A stretch of DNA of 64,000 nucleotides from Desulfosarcina sp. BuS5 (GCF_028752835.1 NZ_CP087953.1:44572-108571), one strand, 5' to 3'; numbered from the stretch's first letter, positions 36,141 through 44,501 are shown. Program-made: numbers and translations. Notes: a model not told the origin generated them from the sequence alone.

Positions 36141-36809
36141 TTGAAACAACATGAAAGACTGTTTTTTTTGCGCCTGGTTACAGGCACAGATCAAACAACA
36201 TTAGCCGATATAGCTAAAATCACGCAACGAGCCATAACATCCATTGAAAAGGGTAAATATGGCCTTCGAGGTAATAGGCCGGAACTTTTCAGTAATTTTT
36301 TCGGTTGCCGCAAAGAATGGTTTTCACACGGCGAACCACCGATATTCGAACAATGGGGATACTGGCAATTCCCATCGAAAAGCATTATGCATAAAGAAAA
36401 AAGCATCAGGGTACGCCAAACGCGCAAACAGAAAAAATTTATCAGAGCAGAATTTGGCGAGTTTTTTGACGAAAACAAAGCAACCGGATATGCTGTCGCA
36501 AGTGTAAAAAACAGAGAAAATACTCTGTTTTTTCTTGAACTGGCGGGTGATAGCTTTCTTTTGATTAATACAGACATTGTTATGCTCGATGCTGTGAAAG
36601 AAGCTTTACAAAAAATATCTTTCAAAAAAAGTTTTGTAGTTGACGCTGACGTTCTAAATCTCATCGGCTCACCTCATGATGACATTGCCAATCCAGATAT
36701 TATCGCCGACTTGTTTAAAAAAGCCGGATTTACCGTAAAAAAACAATTTGTAAAAAATACCACCAGAAAAAAATTGAGGCTCCTCGTTATTTGCTTGTTG
36801 AAAAAATAG
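36141..36809 (+). CDS. HTH (Cro/CI-like) regulator, 222 aa
   Basis: No ATG fits the frame; a TTG at 36141 is the likely start. The N-terminal 50 residues contain a phage-type helix-turn-helix (TTLADIAKITQRAITSIEKG, residues about 15-35). The remainder, with EFFDENKATGYAVASVKN and a Rossmann-like end (SFVVDADVLNLIGSP), is not recognised. It is a candidate for the regulator that binds the TTTCTATTA palindromes or the TTAACCTTAA sites. It is read convergently with the small gene 36878-37048. Confidence 0.6.
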   Translation: MKQHERLFFLRLVTGTDQTTLADIAKITQRAITSIEKGKYGLRGNRPELFSNFFGCRKEWFSHGEPPIFEQWGYWQFPSKSIMHKEKSIRVRQTRKQKKFIRAEFGEFFDENKATGYAVASVKNRENTLFFLELAGDSFLLINTDIVMLDAVKEALQKISFKKSFVVDADVLNLIGSPHDDIANPDIIADLFKKAGFTVKKQFVKNTTRKKLRLLVICLLKK

Positions 36810-36877
36810 CCCGCATGATCATAAAAAAAAACTAAACATTGCCGAGATTGATGCCTGCGCTCAAAAATTAAAAAAAG

Positions 36878-37048
36878 TTAATTCCGGGCATGATTAGTTC
36901 CCCGCTCATTTTGCAACATCGCTAAAAAAGGTCGTAACGCCTTAACCAGCTTGTCTCCTGTCTTTTCCAGAACTTCGATATCCATGCCGGCCGTGACTGG
37001 CTGCCCCAAATTGACAATTCCGTTGTTTTTCCTGTTTTCTTTATCCAC
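36878..37048 (-). CDS. Small hypothetical protein, 56 aa (GTG start)
   Basis: GTG 37048 lies behind AAAGGAGAAATT and overlaps the stop of the upstream gene by 8 bases, a sign of translational coupling. The product reads VDKENRKNNGIVNLGQPVTA then MDIEVLEKTGDKLVKAL and ends NHARN. Helical second half; no family known. Confidence 0.55.
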   Translation of the reverse strand: MDKENRKNNGIVNLGQPVTAGMDIEVLEKTGDKLVKALRPFLAMLQNERGTNHARN

Positions 37049-37421
37049 AATTTCTCCTTTCCTGTTCAGCAGTAAATTGCTGCCAGTCTTTGATTATTTT
37101 AGCGACCGATGAAGCTGCCGCCTTATTTGTGATAAACTCGTCAATCAATATCCATTGTGTCATCAGGGGCACAGGTAACTGATATGCCTCGCTCCAAATA
37201 TCTATTTTTTTCTGAGTCGATTTATATTTTCTGGACACTTTCTTCCGTGCAGCTATTATCTTCTGCCTGAATTTAGCCGCAATTTTTGGATTGCCAACAG
37301 GGATAAAATAATAGGATTTCAACTCACCCAACAGTTGATTTGTGTTGGGTAATTTTGTTCCCGGATTCTGTTTTTTGCAGTTCCACAAACGGGTTTCCAG
37401 ATACCTTTCAATTTTACTCAT
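37041..37421 (-). CDS. Hypothetical basic protein, 126 aa
   Basis: Rich in Lys/Arg and helices (KIAAKFRQKIIAARKKVSRK, KIDIWSEAYQLPVPLMTQW). It has an internal stretch LMTQWILIDEFITNKAAASS that could be an amphipathic helix. Unrecognised; its basic character fits a nucleic-acid-binding accessory protein. It is the first of a two-gene unit and reads away from the TTCCCC repeat region. Confidence 0.6.
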   Translation of the reverse strand: MSKIERYLETRLWNCKKQNPGTKLPNTNQLLGELKSYYFIPVGNPKIAAKFRQKIIAARKKVSRKYKSTQKKIDIWSEAYQLPVPLMTQWILIDEFITNKAAASSVAKIIKDWQQFTAEQERRNCG

Positions 37422-37422
37422 A

Positions 37423-37632
37423 AAAAATTCCCCATTTACCCTTAAAAAATTCCCCTTTTTTGAAAAGGTAACAAAGTTAACAAAGCGTTCCTTTTTATCC
37501 TCAAAAAATTCCCCAATATTTTTTCCCAGACTGTTTTTTTAAAAATATCCCATTTTTTTATTGCCAATATTATCAGTAGGTTGCAAAATAGAACAAAAAA
37601 ATTCCCATCCCCCCCTTCAGAAATTCCCCTTT
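37423..37632. repeat. AAATTCCCC direct repeats in AT-rich DNA
   Basis: The unit AAAAATTCCC[C/A] appears at about 37425, 37446, 37504, 37598 and 37620. Two of them extend to AATTCCCCTTTTTTGAAAA, followed by AACAAA-rich tails. No convincing gene lies here. Iterons, an operator field or a dispersed repeat family are possible. Confidence 0.5.
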
Positions 37633-37705
37633 TTTGAAAACATAACAAATAACAAATAACAAAATACATTATATCCGAATCGTGTAAAAATTTCCTGAAG
37701 GCTCC

Positions 37706-37759
37706 CTAAAATTTTACAGGGTTTCTATTATATTTAATAGAAACCCTGTAAAATTTTAG
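37706..37759 (+). promoter_or_regulatory. Palindromic operator, site 2, inside a 54-bp perfect inverted repeat
   Basis: Arms of 25 bases, CTAAAATTTTACAGGG...CTATTA (37706-37730) and its exact complement (37735-37759), leave only four unpaired bases. The centre is the operator core TTTCTATTA/TAATAGAAA. It ends 14 bases before the ATG of the first transfer-operon gene, directly in front of AAAGGAG, so it may act as DNA operator and as an RNA hairpin. Confidence 0.7.
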
Positions 37760-37773
37760 AAAAGGAGACGTCT

Positions 37774-38178
37774 ATGAAAGTCTATAATTTTTGCAAAACC
37801 TGTAACAAAAAAACAGAACAATATCTTTTTGAAATTATCAGCCGACAAACTATCGATCTAACAAATTTTAGTGAAAACGATTTTTCTATTCTGCCGGATC
37901 GAATTTTAAGTGAACTCGGATTTTCAAAATTTGATGGACAATTCACAAAAAAAACCTGCGACATCGGCACTCTGTTCTATTTTTTGCGAAACAAAAACAA
38001 AGACTTTATTCAAGAGGAATTAAACAACACAATCTGTGCATTCGGCATAAGCTGTGAACTCGAAAAGCTGAAGCGCAAAAAAAAGATACGATGCTGGGAA
38101 AGCAGAGATCCTCTGGACCTGAAAGCCTTGATTAAAATTGAGCAATCTCTCGACTTTGAAAAACCTGGGCTTCTATAG
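37774..38178 (+). CDS. Hypothetical protein, 134 aa, first gene of the transfer operon
   Basis: Begins MKVYNFCKTCNKKTEQYLFE, a CxxC pair near the N-terminus that may bind zinc with the later cysteines. The rest has alternating helices (FSILPDRILSELGFSKFD, QEELNNTICAFGISCELEKL). No signal peptide, so it is cytoplasmic. It starts right after the operator/hairpin and the TraT remnant follows 16 bases later. Not recognised. Confidence 0.65.
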   Translation: MKVYNFCKTCNKKTEQYLFEIISRQTIDLTNFSENDFSILPDRILSELGFSKFDGQFTKKTCDIGTLFYFLRNKNKDFIQEELNNTICAFGISCELEKLKRKKKIRCWESRDPLDLKALIKIEQSLDFEKPGLL

Positions 38179-38194
38179 CCAGGAGGAGGTTGCA

Positions 38195-38447
38195 ATGCGT
38201 TTCAAATTAATATTTATTTCAATTTTTTTTTTTGATATCCGGCTGCGCGGCTACACAGATGGCAATCAAGCATCGGAACCTGGCTGTTCAGTCACAAATG
38301 TCCGACACGATCTTTCTCGATCCTGAACAATTCAAAAGATACCGCACAAGAATAGTTTCTACGGCAAACAAGGTTAATCTTAAATACGAAACCGCCCTAC
38401 CCTCTTTGCAAGCTTCTCTAAGCAAATGCATAGCGGGTATTCTTTGA
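38195..38447 (+). pseudogene. traT: TraT surface-exclusion lipoprotein, internally deleted and frameshifted
   Basis: AGGAGGTTGCA precedes ATG 38195. The signal [10 protein letters not shown] runs into eleven T; with ten T the frame continues as [19 protein letters not shown], a lipobox (LISGC) and the TraT start. [15 protein letters not shown] then jumps straight to [18 protein letters not shown] and [10 protein letters not shown], which match the N- and C-terminal ends of F-plasmid TraT ([21 protein letters not shown] and YQTRVVSNANKVNLKFEE). About 160 residues of the middle, with the membrane segment, are gone. Outer-membrane exclusion function must be lost or altered. Confidence 0.8.
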
Positions 38448-38464
38448 AAAAAGGAAAATTTATC

Positions 38465-39220
38465 ATGAAACGTTTATTATTTACGCTTTTATTCATATTT
38501 GCTGTATCGCCGGCCCATGCAAAAAATCCATGCGCCAAAATCACCCCGGACAGTATAACCCGTCATGTTCCGGTTTCGGGAGCGATTATATCCAAACGAA
38601 ACGTCAATGGAATCTGCGAGGTAATCCTGAAAATCCGCCAGGAATACGTGCCGGTTTATGTAACTCCTGATTTCGTGATTGCCGGAGAAATGTTTCAGGA
38701 TAAAAAACAGATCACAAAAAATATAATCGACAAGCTCAAGGAAAAAAATTTTATCCTTTACAGAAAACGTCTGGACCAATGCGTCTCCATGAAATACAAG
38801 CCCCAAGGCGATATAAAGCAAACTATCTATATGATCACAGATCCCGAATGCACCTATTGTGACCGGGCCGCAAAAAAAATTAAAAAAATCGCCGGGAATT
38901 ACCAGGCGGAAGTAAAAATTATTTTACACAGCGTGCATGGTAAGGCCGGCCGGGGGAAAGTAATTGAGGCAATCTGCCGCAATCTCGATTTTGATCAGTA
39001 CACAAATAAAAACTGGATTGAAGAAGATAAAACAAATGAATATCAATGCGGCGCCGGGACCGAACGGCTGAAACAAACCGAAAAAATAATAAAAAAACTC
39101 GGTATTACCGGTGTGCCGATATTTTATCTGGGAGGCGGCAAAAAAATAGTCGGAGCCAATATGCCGGCCCTGATTAAGGCGTTGAATTCAGAAAAGCTGG
39201 GAGTTGCCGATGCCGATTAA
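38465..39220 (+). CDS. DsbC-like periplasmic disulfide isomerase, 251 aa
   Basis: Start 38465 (AAAGGAAAATTTATC upstream). Residues 1-18 are a Sec signal (LLFTLLFIFAVSPAHA). A DsbC_N-like dimerisation part follows, then the thioredoxin fold with DPECTYCDRAAKK (Cys129, Cys132) and the cis-proline loop TGVPIFYLGGGK. Conjugation systems often carry such isomerases (TrbB/DsbC) to fold the cysteine-rich TraN, TraU and TraF. Its neighbour overlaps it by 17 bases. Confidence 0.88.
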   Translation: MKRLLFTLLFIFAVSPAHAKNPCAKITPDSITRHVPVSGAIISKRNVNGICEVILKIRQEYVPVYVTPDFVIAGEMFQDKKQITKNIIDKLKEKNFILYRKRLDQCVSMKYKPQGDIKQTIYMITDPECTYCDRAAKKIKKIAGNYQAEVKIILHSVHGKAGRGKVIEAICRNLDFDQYTNKNWIEEDKTNEYQCGAGTERLKQTEKIIKKLGITGVPIFYLGGGKKIVGANMPALIKALNSEKLGVADAD

Positions 39221-39650
39221 AATTATTTTGCTGATATTACTGACCACGCCTTATGCCCCTTATGCCCGGGCTTTCTGCTTTGACCAGGCCGGAGAAAAAT
39301 ACGACATCCCACCTGCCCTGCTCCGGGCTATCGCAACAGTGGAAAGCAGTCTTGACCCACAGGCAGTAAATTACAACAAAAACGGCTCTTACGATTTTGG
39401 CCTGATGCAGATCAACACCTGCTGGCAGGAAACGCTCGGCGATTATTGGAACAATCTTGCAGACCCTTGCTGCAACGTCATTGTCGGAGCCTGGATATTG
39501 CGGCAGTGTTTTGATCGATACGGATACAGTTGGGACTCCGTAGCCTGTTACAACACAGGAAAGCCTGCAAGCCGGATAAAGGGCAGAAAAAAAGAAAGGG
39601 CTTTGCTTTATATTAAGAAAATTCAAAGGGCGGCTGGGGGCGATAAATGA
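39204..39650 (+). CDS. Lytic transglycosylase (SLT, VirB1/TrbN-like), 148 aa
   Basis: Signal peptide LLILLTTPYAPYARA, then a soluble lytic transglycosylase domain with LLRAIATVESSLDPQAV (catalytic Glu47), YDFGLMQINTCW and SVACYNTGKPA. It opens the peptidoglycan so that the transfer channel can be assembled. Compact, as usual for transfer-associated enzymes. All key residues are present. Confidence 0.9.
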   Translation: MPMPIKIILLILLTTPYAPYARAFCFDQAGEKYDIPPALLRAIATVESSLDPQAVNYNKNGSYDFGLMQINTCWQETLGDYWNNLADPCCNVIVGAWILRQCFDRYGYSWDSVACYNTGKPASRIKGRKKERALLYIKKIQRAAGGDK

Positions 39651-39662
39651 GGGCGGCATGGT

Positions 39663-39926
39663 ATGTTTAAAATAATATTTCGGATATTGGTTGTAATCTT
39701 TTTGACAGGCTCTGCTGTCGCTATCTTTTTTTTCCCGGATGCCGTGAGAGAATATTATCCAAATTTTTCTTTGATTAAATTTTCTACCGTCATTGTATTT
39801 TTCTGCGGCTGTTTTTACGCAATCCTGGAAAGAAATATTTTTATAGGCATAACAACCTTACTGCTTACAATGGCAATTCCCTGGGTTGTCCGCTGGTTCA
39901 GGATGTATTGGTTTTGGACATATTAG
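39663..39926 (+). CDS. Small membrane protein, 87 aa
   Basis: Three hydrophobic segments (FRILVVIFLTGSAVAIFFF, FSTVIVFFCGCFYAIL, GITTLLLTMAIPWVV). No family recognised. It lies between the transglycosylase and RDD genes on the same strand with short gaps, so it is part of the operon. Confidence 0.6.
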   Translation: MFKIIFRILVVIFLTGSAVAIFFFPDAVREYYPNFSLIKFSTVIVFFCGCFYAILERNIFIGITTLLLTMAIPWVVRWFRMYWFWTY

Positions 39927-39928
39927 CC

Positions 39929-40354
39929 ATGGGGATATTTATCTTGAAATACGCATCACCCTGGAAAAGGCTGGCAGCCTTCGGAGTTAATATTCTTATA
40001 AATTTTTATCTGTTTTATCCGTTTTATCTTAAAATGCATCAAAGAATTAACCCGGATTTTGAAATAACAACCCTTAAACTGAATTTAGTTTGGTTTTTGC
40101 CTTTAACGGCTTTACTAACCTGCGGGTTATGCCGGACAACCGCTCCCGGCAAATTTATATTAAAAACAAAAATAGTGGATGCCGAAACAGGTAAAAAACC
40201 AACCAAGGGACAAAGATTGTCGAGGATTATCGGATATAATTTGTCATTTCTGGTTTTCGGGCTCGGTTTTCTCTGGATGTTTGTAGATCATAGAAAACAA
40301 ACATGGCATGACAAGATCGCAGAAACGGTTGTGATCGATGGGGAATCATTTTGA
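39929..40354 (+). CDS. RDD-family membrane protein, 141 aa
   Basis: ATG 39929 is preferred over an upstream TTG. The pattern (YASPWKRLAAFGVNILIN, the aspartate-less RDD start, then TAPGKFILKTKIVDAETG and TWHDKIAETVVI) is typical of RDD proteins, with three membrane segments. These are poorly understood membrane proteins sometimes linked to ion transport. It overlaps the CPBP gene by 4 bases. Confidence 0.75.
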   Translation: MGIFILKYASPWKRLAAFGVNILINFYLFYPFYLKMHQRINPDFEITTLKLNLVWFLPLTALLTCGLCRTTAPGKFILKTKIVDAETGKKPTKGQRLSRIIGYNLSFLVFGLGFLWMFVDHRKQTWHDKIAETVVIDGESF

Positions 40355-41097
40355 AAATTTATGTTTTGACGGGACTGATTTTATTTATTTTGGGATTATT
40401 GTTTTTAGTCGATGTTGTCAGGTTCAGGACAAAAACGTTCCTGTTCCTCAAATTCGGTCTGATCTTTGTGGGAATTGTTTTTGGCCTGGATGCGGTGGTA
40501 TTGATTTCAAACCCTGCAGTATTCCGGCAGGTCCCGCTCGGGTTTTTGATTTTTGGAAACCTGGTGGGCATAGCCAAAATTATGATTTTTGTTACGGCTG
40601 GATTATACTATTGCTCTTTACATAATTTTTGTCCGCTCCCGATAATGAGCGGCCAAAAAACAATCTCTCCGAGATATGTAAAAATATTGACATTAGGATT
40701 TATGGCAGCTTTCACATATTCATACCTTCTTTTCAAAATAACAGATCCTCAAATTCCGGCAACGCTGAAAATTCAAAAACAGGCGCTATCCCCTTTTGTC
40801 ACAGCGCTTGTAATGCTCGAACTTGCAATTGTTGAAGAAATTATTTTCAGGCTGGGAATACAAAATTTCATAGTAAAGGTTTTTAATCTTGAAAATCGTC
40901 AATACTGGATTGCAATATTGATAACATCTTTTTTCTGGGCGGCATCACACCTTGGCACGCTCGATCCGGCATGGGTTAAATTCGTTCAGGTTTTTCCGGT
41001 GGGCATCATGTTAGGCTTTTTTTTCAAAAAATACGGCATGGAAAGCACACTGTTTGTGCATGGCGCTTACAATATCGGGATGGCGATGATTTCATGA
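40351..41097 (+). CDS. CPBP-family intramembrane metalloprotease, 248 aa
   Basis: Seven to eight membrane segments. The CPBP (CAAX protease/Abi) signature is present: EEIIFRLGIQNF (residues about 168-179), SHLGTLDPAW with the second motif histidine, and a final HGAYNIGMAM. In plasmids such proteins can process pilin or other membrane proteins, or give self-protection. A partial inverted copy lies at 8053-8745. Both neighbours overlap it by 4 bases. Confidence 0.88.
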   Translation: MKIYVLTGLILFILGLLFLVDVVRFRTKTFLFLKFGLIFVGIVFGLDAVVLISNPAVFRQVPLGFLIFGNLVGIAKIMIFVTAGLYYCSLHNFCPLPIMSGQKTISPRYVKILTLGFMAAFTYSYLLFKITDPQIPATLKIQKQALSPFVTALVMLELAIVEEIIFRLGIQNFIVKVFNLENRQYWIAILITSFFWAASHLGTLDPAWVKFVQVFPVGIMLGFFFKKYGMESTLFVHGAYNIGMAMIS

Positions 41098-41850
41098 CAA
41101 AAACATATACAAGCAAATACGAAGATTCCGGATCAGGCACTATTATCCCGATGGGGTCATCCGATGCCGGCAGCAGTAACAGGATTTTTCCGCATTTACT
41201 GGATGCAATTTCACAAATTCAGCAATTTTACATTATTGAATCAAAAGGCAAAGAAATACCGGATGATTTTTTAACCATCCGGGGCAAGCTTAATTTTTTT
41301 CGTAGGTTTTGGCGCCGGTTTTTTCGAGGCGCTTATTTTTGCTTTTCTAATGTGTCTGACTTTACCTATGATCTCGGATCAAAATATCCGTGCCTGGATT
41401 GCCGGATATTTTCCACCTCTTGAATATGATGTTTTTATCTGGTTGATCAACCTGATACCGGTTCTTATTTCCGGGGGATTATGCTGCTATATGGGCCGTT
41501 ACCATATCGGCAAAATCACCAAAAGAGCAGTAGATATGCTTTTATTCGGTCGTTTCTGCTCGCTTTGCGTTAAGGGGCTGCTTTTATTTTTTGTTTTAAT
41601 GTTCATATCAAACCATATCACCCCTGAATCCACCTGGAACTTTTCAAAATATGTGATGCTTAAAAAATATCATCTGGCCGTAAAGCTGTATGACATCATC
41701 CTGTACCTGAAACCCCTGCTTGTAAAAAGAGCTTTTGAAACCCTGGCCATATTCGGAGTTGCCATGGTTATGCCCTTTCTAACGATTTGGGGGGTGGATT
41801 GGTATAGAAAATTTATTGAACTTAAAAACAGGGAAATTATGGAAAGATAA
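41094..41850 (+). CDS. Transfer-region membrane protein (DUF4400-like position), apparent frameshift
   Basis: Two frames overlap (41094-41423 and 41350-41850). Read through a seven-T run near 41294-41300 as six T, they form one protein of about 250 residues: soluble N-terminus (MTKTYTSKYEDSGSG), then membrane segments beginning FFVGFGAGFFEALIFAFLMC and ending LAIFGVAMVMPFLTIWGV. Its position directly before the coupling protein fits the DUF4400/TraJ membrane partner of SXT/IncA/C-type systems. The shift is shared by the duplicate at 7300-8056, so it predates the duplication or is tolerated by slippage. Confidence 0.6.
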
Positions 41851-43169
41851 TGTTTCGAAAACCGTCAACTTTTTTAGGCCATGGCTGGAGTCTTGAAAAT
41901 CAAGGCAAAATTAAAAAAATAAGCTTGCCTGATTCTGCCAGGAAAGGGCATCTTTTTTGTTTCGGAACAACCCGAATCGGTAAAACCAAGCTGATTGAAC
42001 AAATGATCGAACAGGATATCCGCAAAGGATATTCAGTTGTTTTTTTCGACCCCAAAGGTGATCCGGATATTTTTTCAAAAATAGTCCAGGTCGTTAATGA
42101 AGAAAAATGCCAGGAGGCTCTCAGTCTGGTCACCCCGATTTTTCCGGAATGTTCCGCTCAAATAGACCCTTTGTCACATTATTACATGCCGGAAGAAATT
42201 GTTTCCCATGTTATTTCGGGCATCAAGGCTAAAGAAGAATTTTTTATTAATATCGCCTACGAGACCACCCTGATCGTGATCCTGGCTTTAATTGAATTCG
42301 CGAAAGTTAAAAATGAAAAACCGGTCTTTAATTTTAATATCATCAAGGAGCGGATTTCTTATAAAGACCTGGTTAATATGAAAACACAGCTTGAAAGCCT
42401 GCCCAAAAGCCCGGGGGTGGAAGATGTTTTGGTCAGTTTACGGCAAATCGTGGATTCTCCCCAGGATTATTTCGCCAAGGTCTCGGCATCTTTACGAACC
42501 GTCCTGACATCTCTTTCAACCGGCAGCGCCGGGTCTATCATCGGCAAAAGCACGGCCAACCAATTTATTCAACGCCTGGAAGCCGGAAAGCAGGTGATCA
42601 TGGTAGTGCAGACCGGCAGTCTGCTGACCCGGAAAACAGCCCATATGATCGCAAGGGTCCTGCTCTCCATGATTCAAAGCTTTGTGGGAAGAAAATATGC
42701 CTCCGGAAAAAAGGTTGATCCGCCTATGTGTCTCTATCTGGATGAGGCCGGCAGCCTGCTATATATGGGAATCGAAGACTTGTTTAACAAGTCAGGAGGA
42801 GCCGATGTCTGGATACATGCCTTTACCCAGTCGATTGCCGATCCGGAGGCGGAAATAGGCAAACCTCAAGCCAGAAAAATACTCGACAACACTAATACAA
42901 AAATTTTCATGCGGGTCAATGATCCCGGCACAGCCGAATATATTGCGGCCTATTCCGGGATGCAGAAAAAATACTCTCCTATTCTCTCGCTGGGCGGAGG
43001 GATTACCATCAGGGAAATCGAAGAACCTGCTGTAAGACCGGAAGATGTTATGAACCTCCAGCAACGGGAATTTTTTATGTTCTCGGCTGAAGGGGCATTC
43101 CGGGGCAAAACAGCTTTTACTAAAGAGCCTTACTTAAAAATTGTTTATCCGCAAACCAAATCAACGTGA
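41850..43169 (+). CDS. traD: TraD/TraG-type coupling protein ATPase, 439 aa
   Basis: Walker A GTTRIGKTK (residues 39-47), VVFFDPKGDPD at about 68-78, Walker B CLYLDEAGSLL (Asp298-Glu299) and a conserved sensor region (IHAFTQSIADPEAE, NTKIFMRVNDPGT). This is the hexameric ATPase that brings the relaxosome to the type IV channel, closest in pattern to the SXT/TOL TraD group. It lacks the usual two N-terminal membrane helices and starts almost directly with the ATPase core, perhaps because the preceding membrane protein supplies them. A truncated copy lies at 6758-7300. Confidence 0.88.
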   Translation: MFRKPSTFLGHGWSLENQGKIKKISLPDSARKGHLFCFGTTRIGKTKLIEQMIEQDIRKGYSVVFFDPKGDPDIFSKIVQVVNEEKCQEALSLVTPIFPECSAQIDPLSHYYMPEEIVSHVISGIKAKEEFFINIAYETTLIVILALIEFAKVKNEKPVFNFNIIKERISYKDLVNMKTQLESLPKSPGVEDVLVSLRQIVDSPQDYFAKVSASLRTVLTSLSTGSAGSIIGKSTANQFIQRLEAGKQVIMVVQTGSLLTRKTAHMIARVLLSMIQSFVGRKYASGKKVDPPMCLYLDEAGSLLYMGIEDLFNKSGGADVWIHAFTQSIADPEAEIGKPQARKILDNTNTKIFMRVNDPGTAEYIAAYSGMQKKYSPILSLGGGITIREIEEPAVRPEDVMNLQQREFFMFSAEGAFRGKTAFTKEPYLKIVYPQTKST

Positions 43170-43182
43170 GCTACCCAATATT

Positions 43183-44127
43183 ATGAATACACTTTTTTAT
43201 TATATTCTGTTACCATTAACGGTCATTATAACAGGATTTATTATTTACCTGCGGATACCGGAAAAAAATCCAAAACGAAAAGCGGCTCTAAAAAATATAA
43301 CAGAGACCATAAATCCGGAACTTATCGAAAACGATCCGTCCGCAGCGGTTGCGCCAGGCCGGACTACCTGGGACAATCAACGGATCGGGCTTTTTTATGA
43401 AAAATATATATTGCCGATAGAGACCGTCCTGATATCCAGCGGTTATCAAGAAAAAATAGTTTCAATTCTCTCATTACTCGATAAATTCGGAAACTGTCCG
43501 TCTGTAGTGCAGGATAACCATTCTGAAAAAACAGATCAAAATATCTATGATATCCTGGCTAAGGTCACCCTGGCTGATCATTCCATGAATGTTGCCGAAA
43601 AAATGATCGAAAATATTAAATCAAGCGTCCAGGATTATGAATTTATGGCCGGAGCAGCATTGATCGCGGCCCTGGCGCATGATCTGGGCAAGGCCCCTTC
43701 CCTGCGCGGAAAAAAAGTATATTCAAAAGGAGATCATCCGTATGTTGCGTATGAGTTTCTCAAACAAGAAGTTTTGACTGACAAGTTTTCCGGAAAAGAT
43801 AAAATCCTGAAAGCTGTCCGGGATCATCATTTTGATCATACGGATAAAAACTCGTTATCTTACAAACTCTGCGAAGCCGATCACGAGGCCAGGGGACAAG
43901 AGGTTGAAAGTTTTTCGTTGACTAACCCGAAGGCAAAGAGTGCGAGCAAGACGAACGAGGCAAATAATCAAAAGAAAATCAGCCGACAACCAAAATCTAA
44001 AGACAAAACAGCCAGACCCAAAGCCGTGGATCTGACCTGGCTTGATATAAACAAATTTCTGAGCCTGATAGAAAAAGAGATTAATCTGGTTGACAGAGGG
44101 TATTTCAGAAGCTTATTCCATGAATAA
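43183..44127 (+). CDS. HD-domain protein, TraI_2/MobH-like N-terminal part, 314 aa
   Basis: ATG 43183 gives a short hydrophobic N-terminal anchor (YYILLPLTVIITGFIIYL). The HD phosphohydrolase-like domain follows, with DHSMNVAEKM (His), LAHDLGKAP (His166-Asp167) and AVRDHHFDHTDK. MobH/TraI-type relaxases of SXT/ICE elements carry this HD fold, and the end INLVDRGYFRSLF resembles the start of their C-terminal module, which is encoded next in another frame. Whether it still nicks DNA is doubtful; no other relaxase is visible. Confidence 0.65.
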   Translation: MNTLFYYILLPLTVIITGFIIYLRIPEKNPKRKAALKNITETINPELIENDPSAAVAPGRTTWDNQRIGLFYEKYILPIETVLISSGYQEKIVSILSLLDKFGNCPSVVQDNHSEKTDQNIYDILAKVTLADHSMNVAEKMIENIKSSVQDYEFMAGAALIAALAHDLGKAPSLRGKKVYSKGDHPYVAYEFLKQEVLTDKFSGKDKILKAVRDHHFDHTDKNSLSYKLCEADHEARGQEVESFSLTNPKAKSASKTNEANNQKKISRQPKSKDKTARPKAVDLTWLDINKFLSLIEKEINLVDRGYFRSLFHE

Positions 44128-44488
44128 CGGACTGGTTTATGTCATGCTTCAACTGGTATCCGATACGGTGCTGTCGATGGCAAAAGAAAACGGGGAAAAT
44201 AAACTGCTTGTCAGAGGAACAGGCCGCAATCAAAGAAGAAATATTGAATACTCAATAACGAGCATATTGCGGCAGAAAGATCTGATCCCCGATTTTATTG
44301 CCGAGGGGTATCCGGGGGCTCCTTTTTCCCTGAAAAATATACACAAAAAACAGATACTGACCGGGTATTATACTCCAATTAAAGCCGAGGCATTCAAAAC
44401 GACCCTGGCAGAGCTTGAAAAAAGAAAAAAAGAATCGAAGCTGTTATCAAAAATTATCAAAGTTGAGGCATTAATTCGTCAGAGGTAA
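44120..44488 (+). CDS. C-terminal module of the TraI_2/MobH-like protein, separate frame
   Basis: ATG 44120 overlaps the stop of the HD gene (ATGAATAA), so it can be translated by coupling. MNNGLVYVMLQLVSDTVLSMA is what normally follows GYFRSLF-like sequence in one polypeptide in this family, so the two genes are either a split or a frameshifted version of one. The rest is helical and basic. Length about 122 residues. Confidence 0.55.
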   Translation: MNNGLVYVMLQLVSDTVLSMAKENGENKLLVRGTGRNQRRNIEYSITSILRQKDLIPDFIAEGYPGAPFSLKNIHKKQILTGYYTPIKAEAFKTTLAELEKRKKESKLLSKIIKVEALIRQR

Positions 44489-44501
44489 AGGAGACCGACC
44501 A

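Noticed and set aside
37442..37669. Minus-strand frame of 75 codons across the TTCCCC repeats
   Set aside because: The peptide (FQKRGIS/FQKRGIF) is simply the translation of the DNA repeat and has no start signal.
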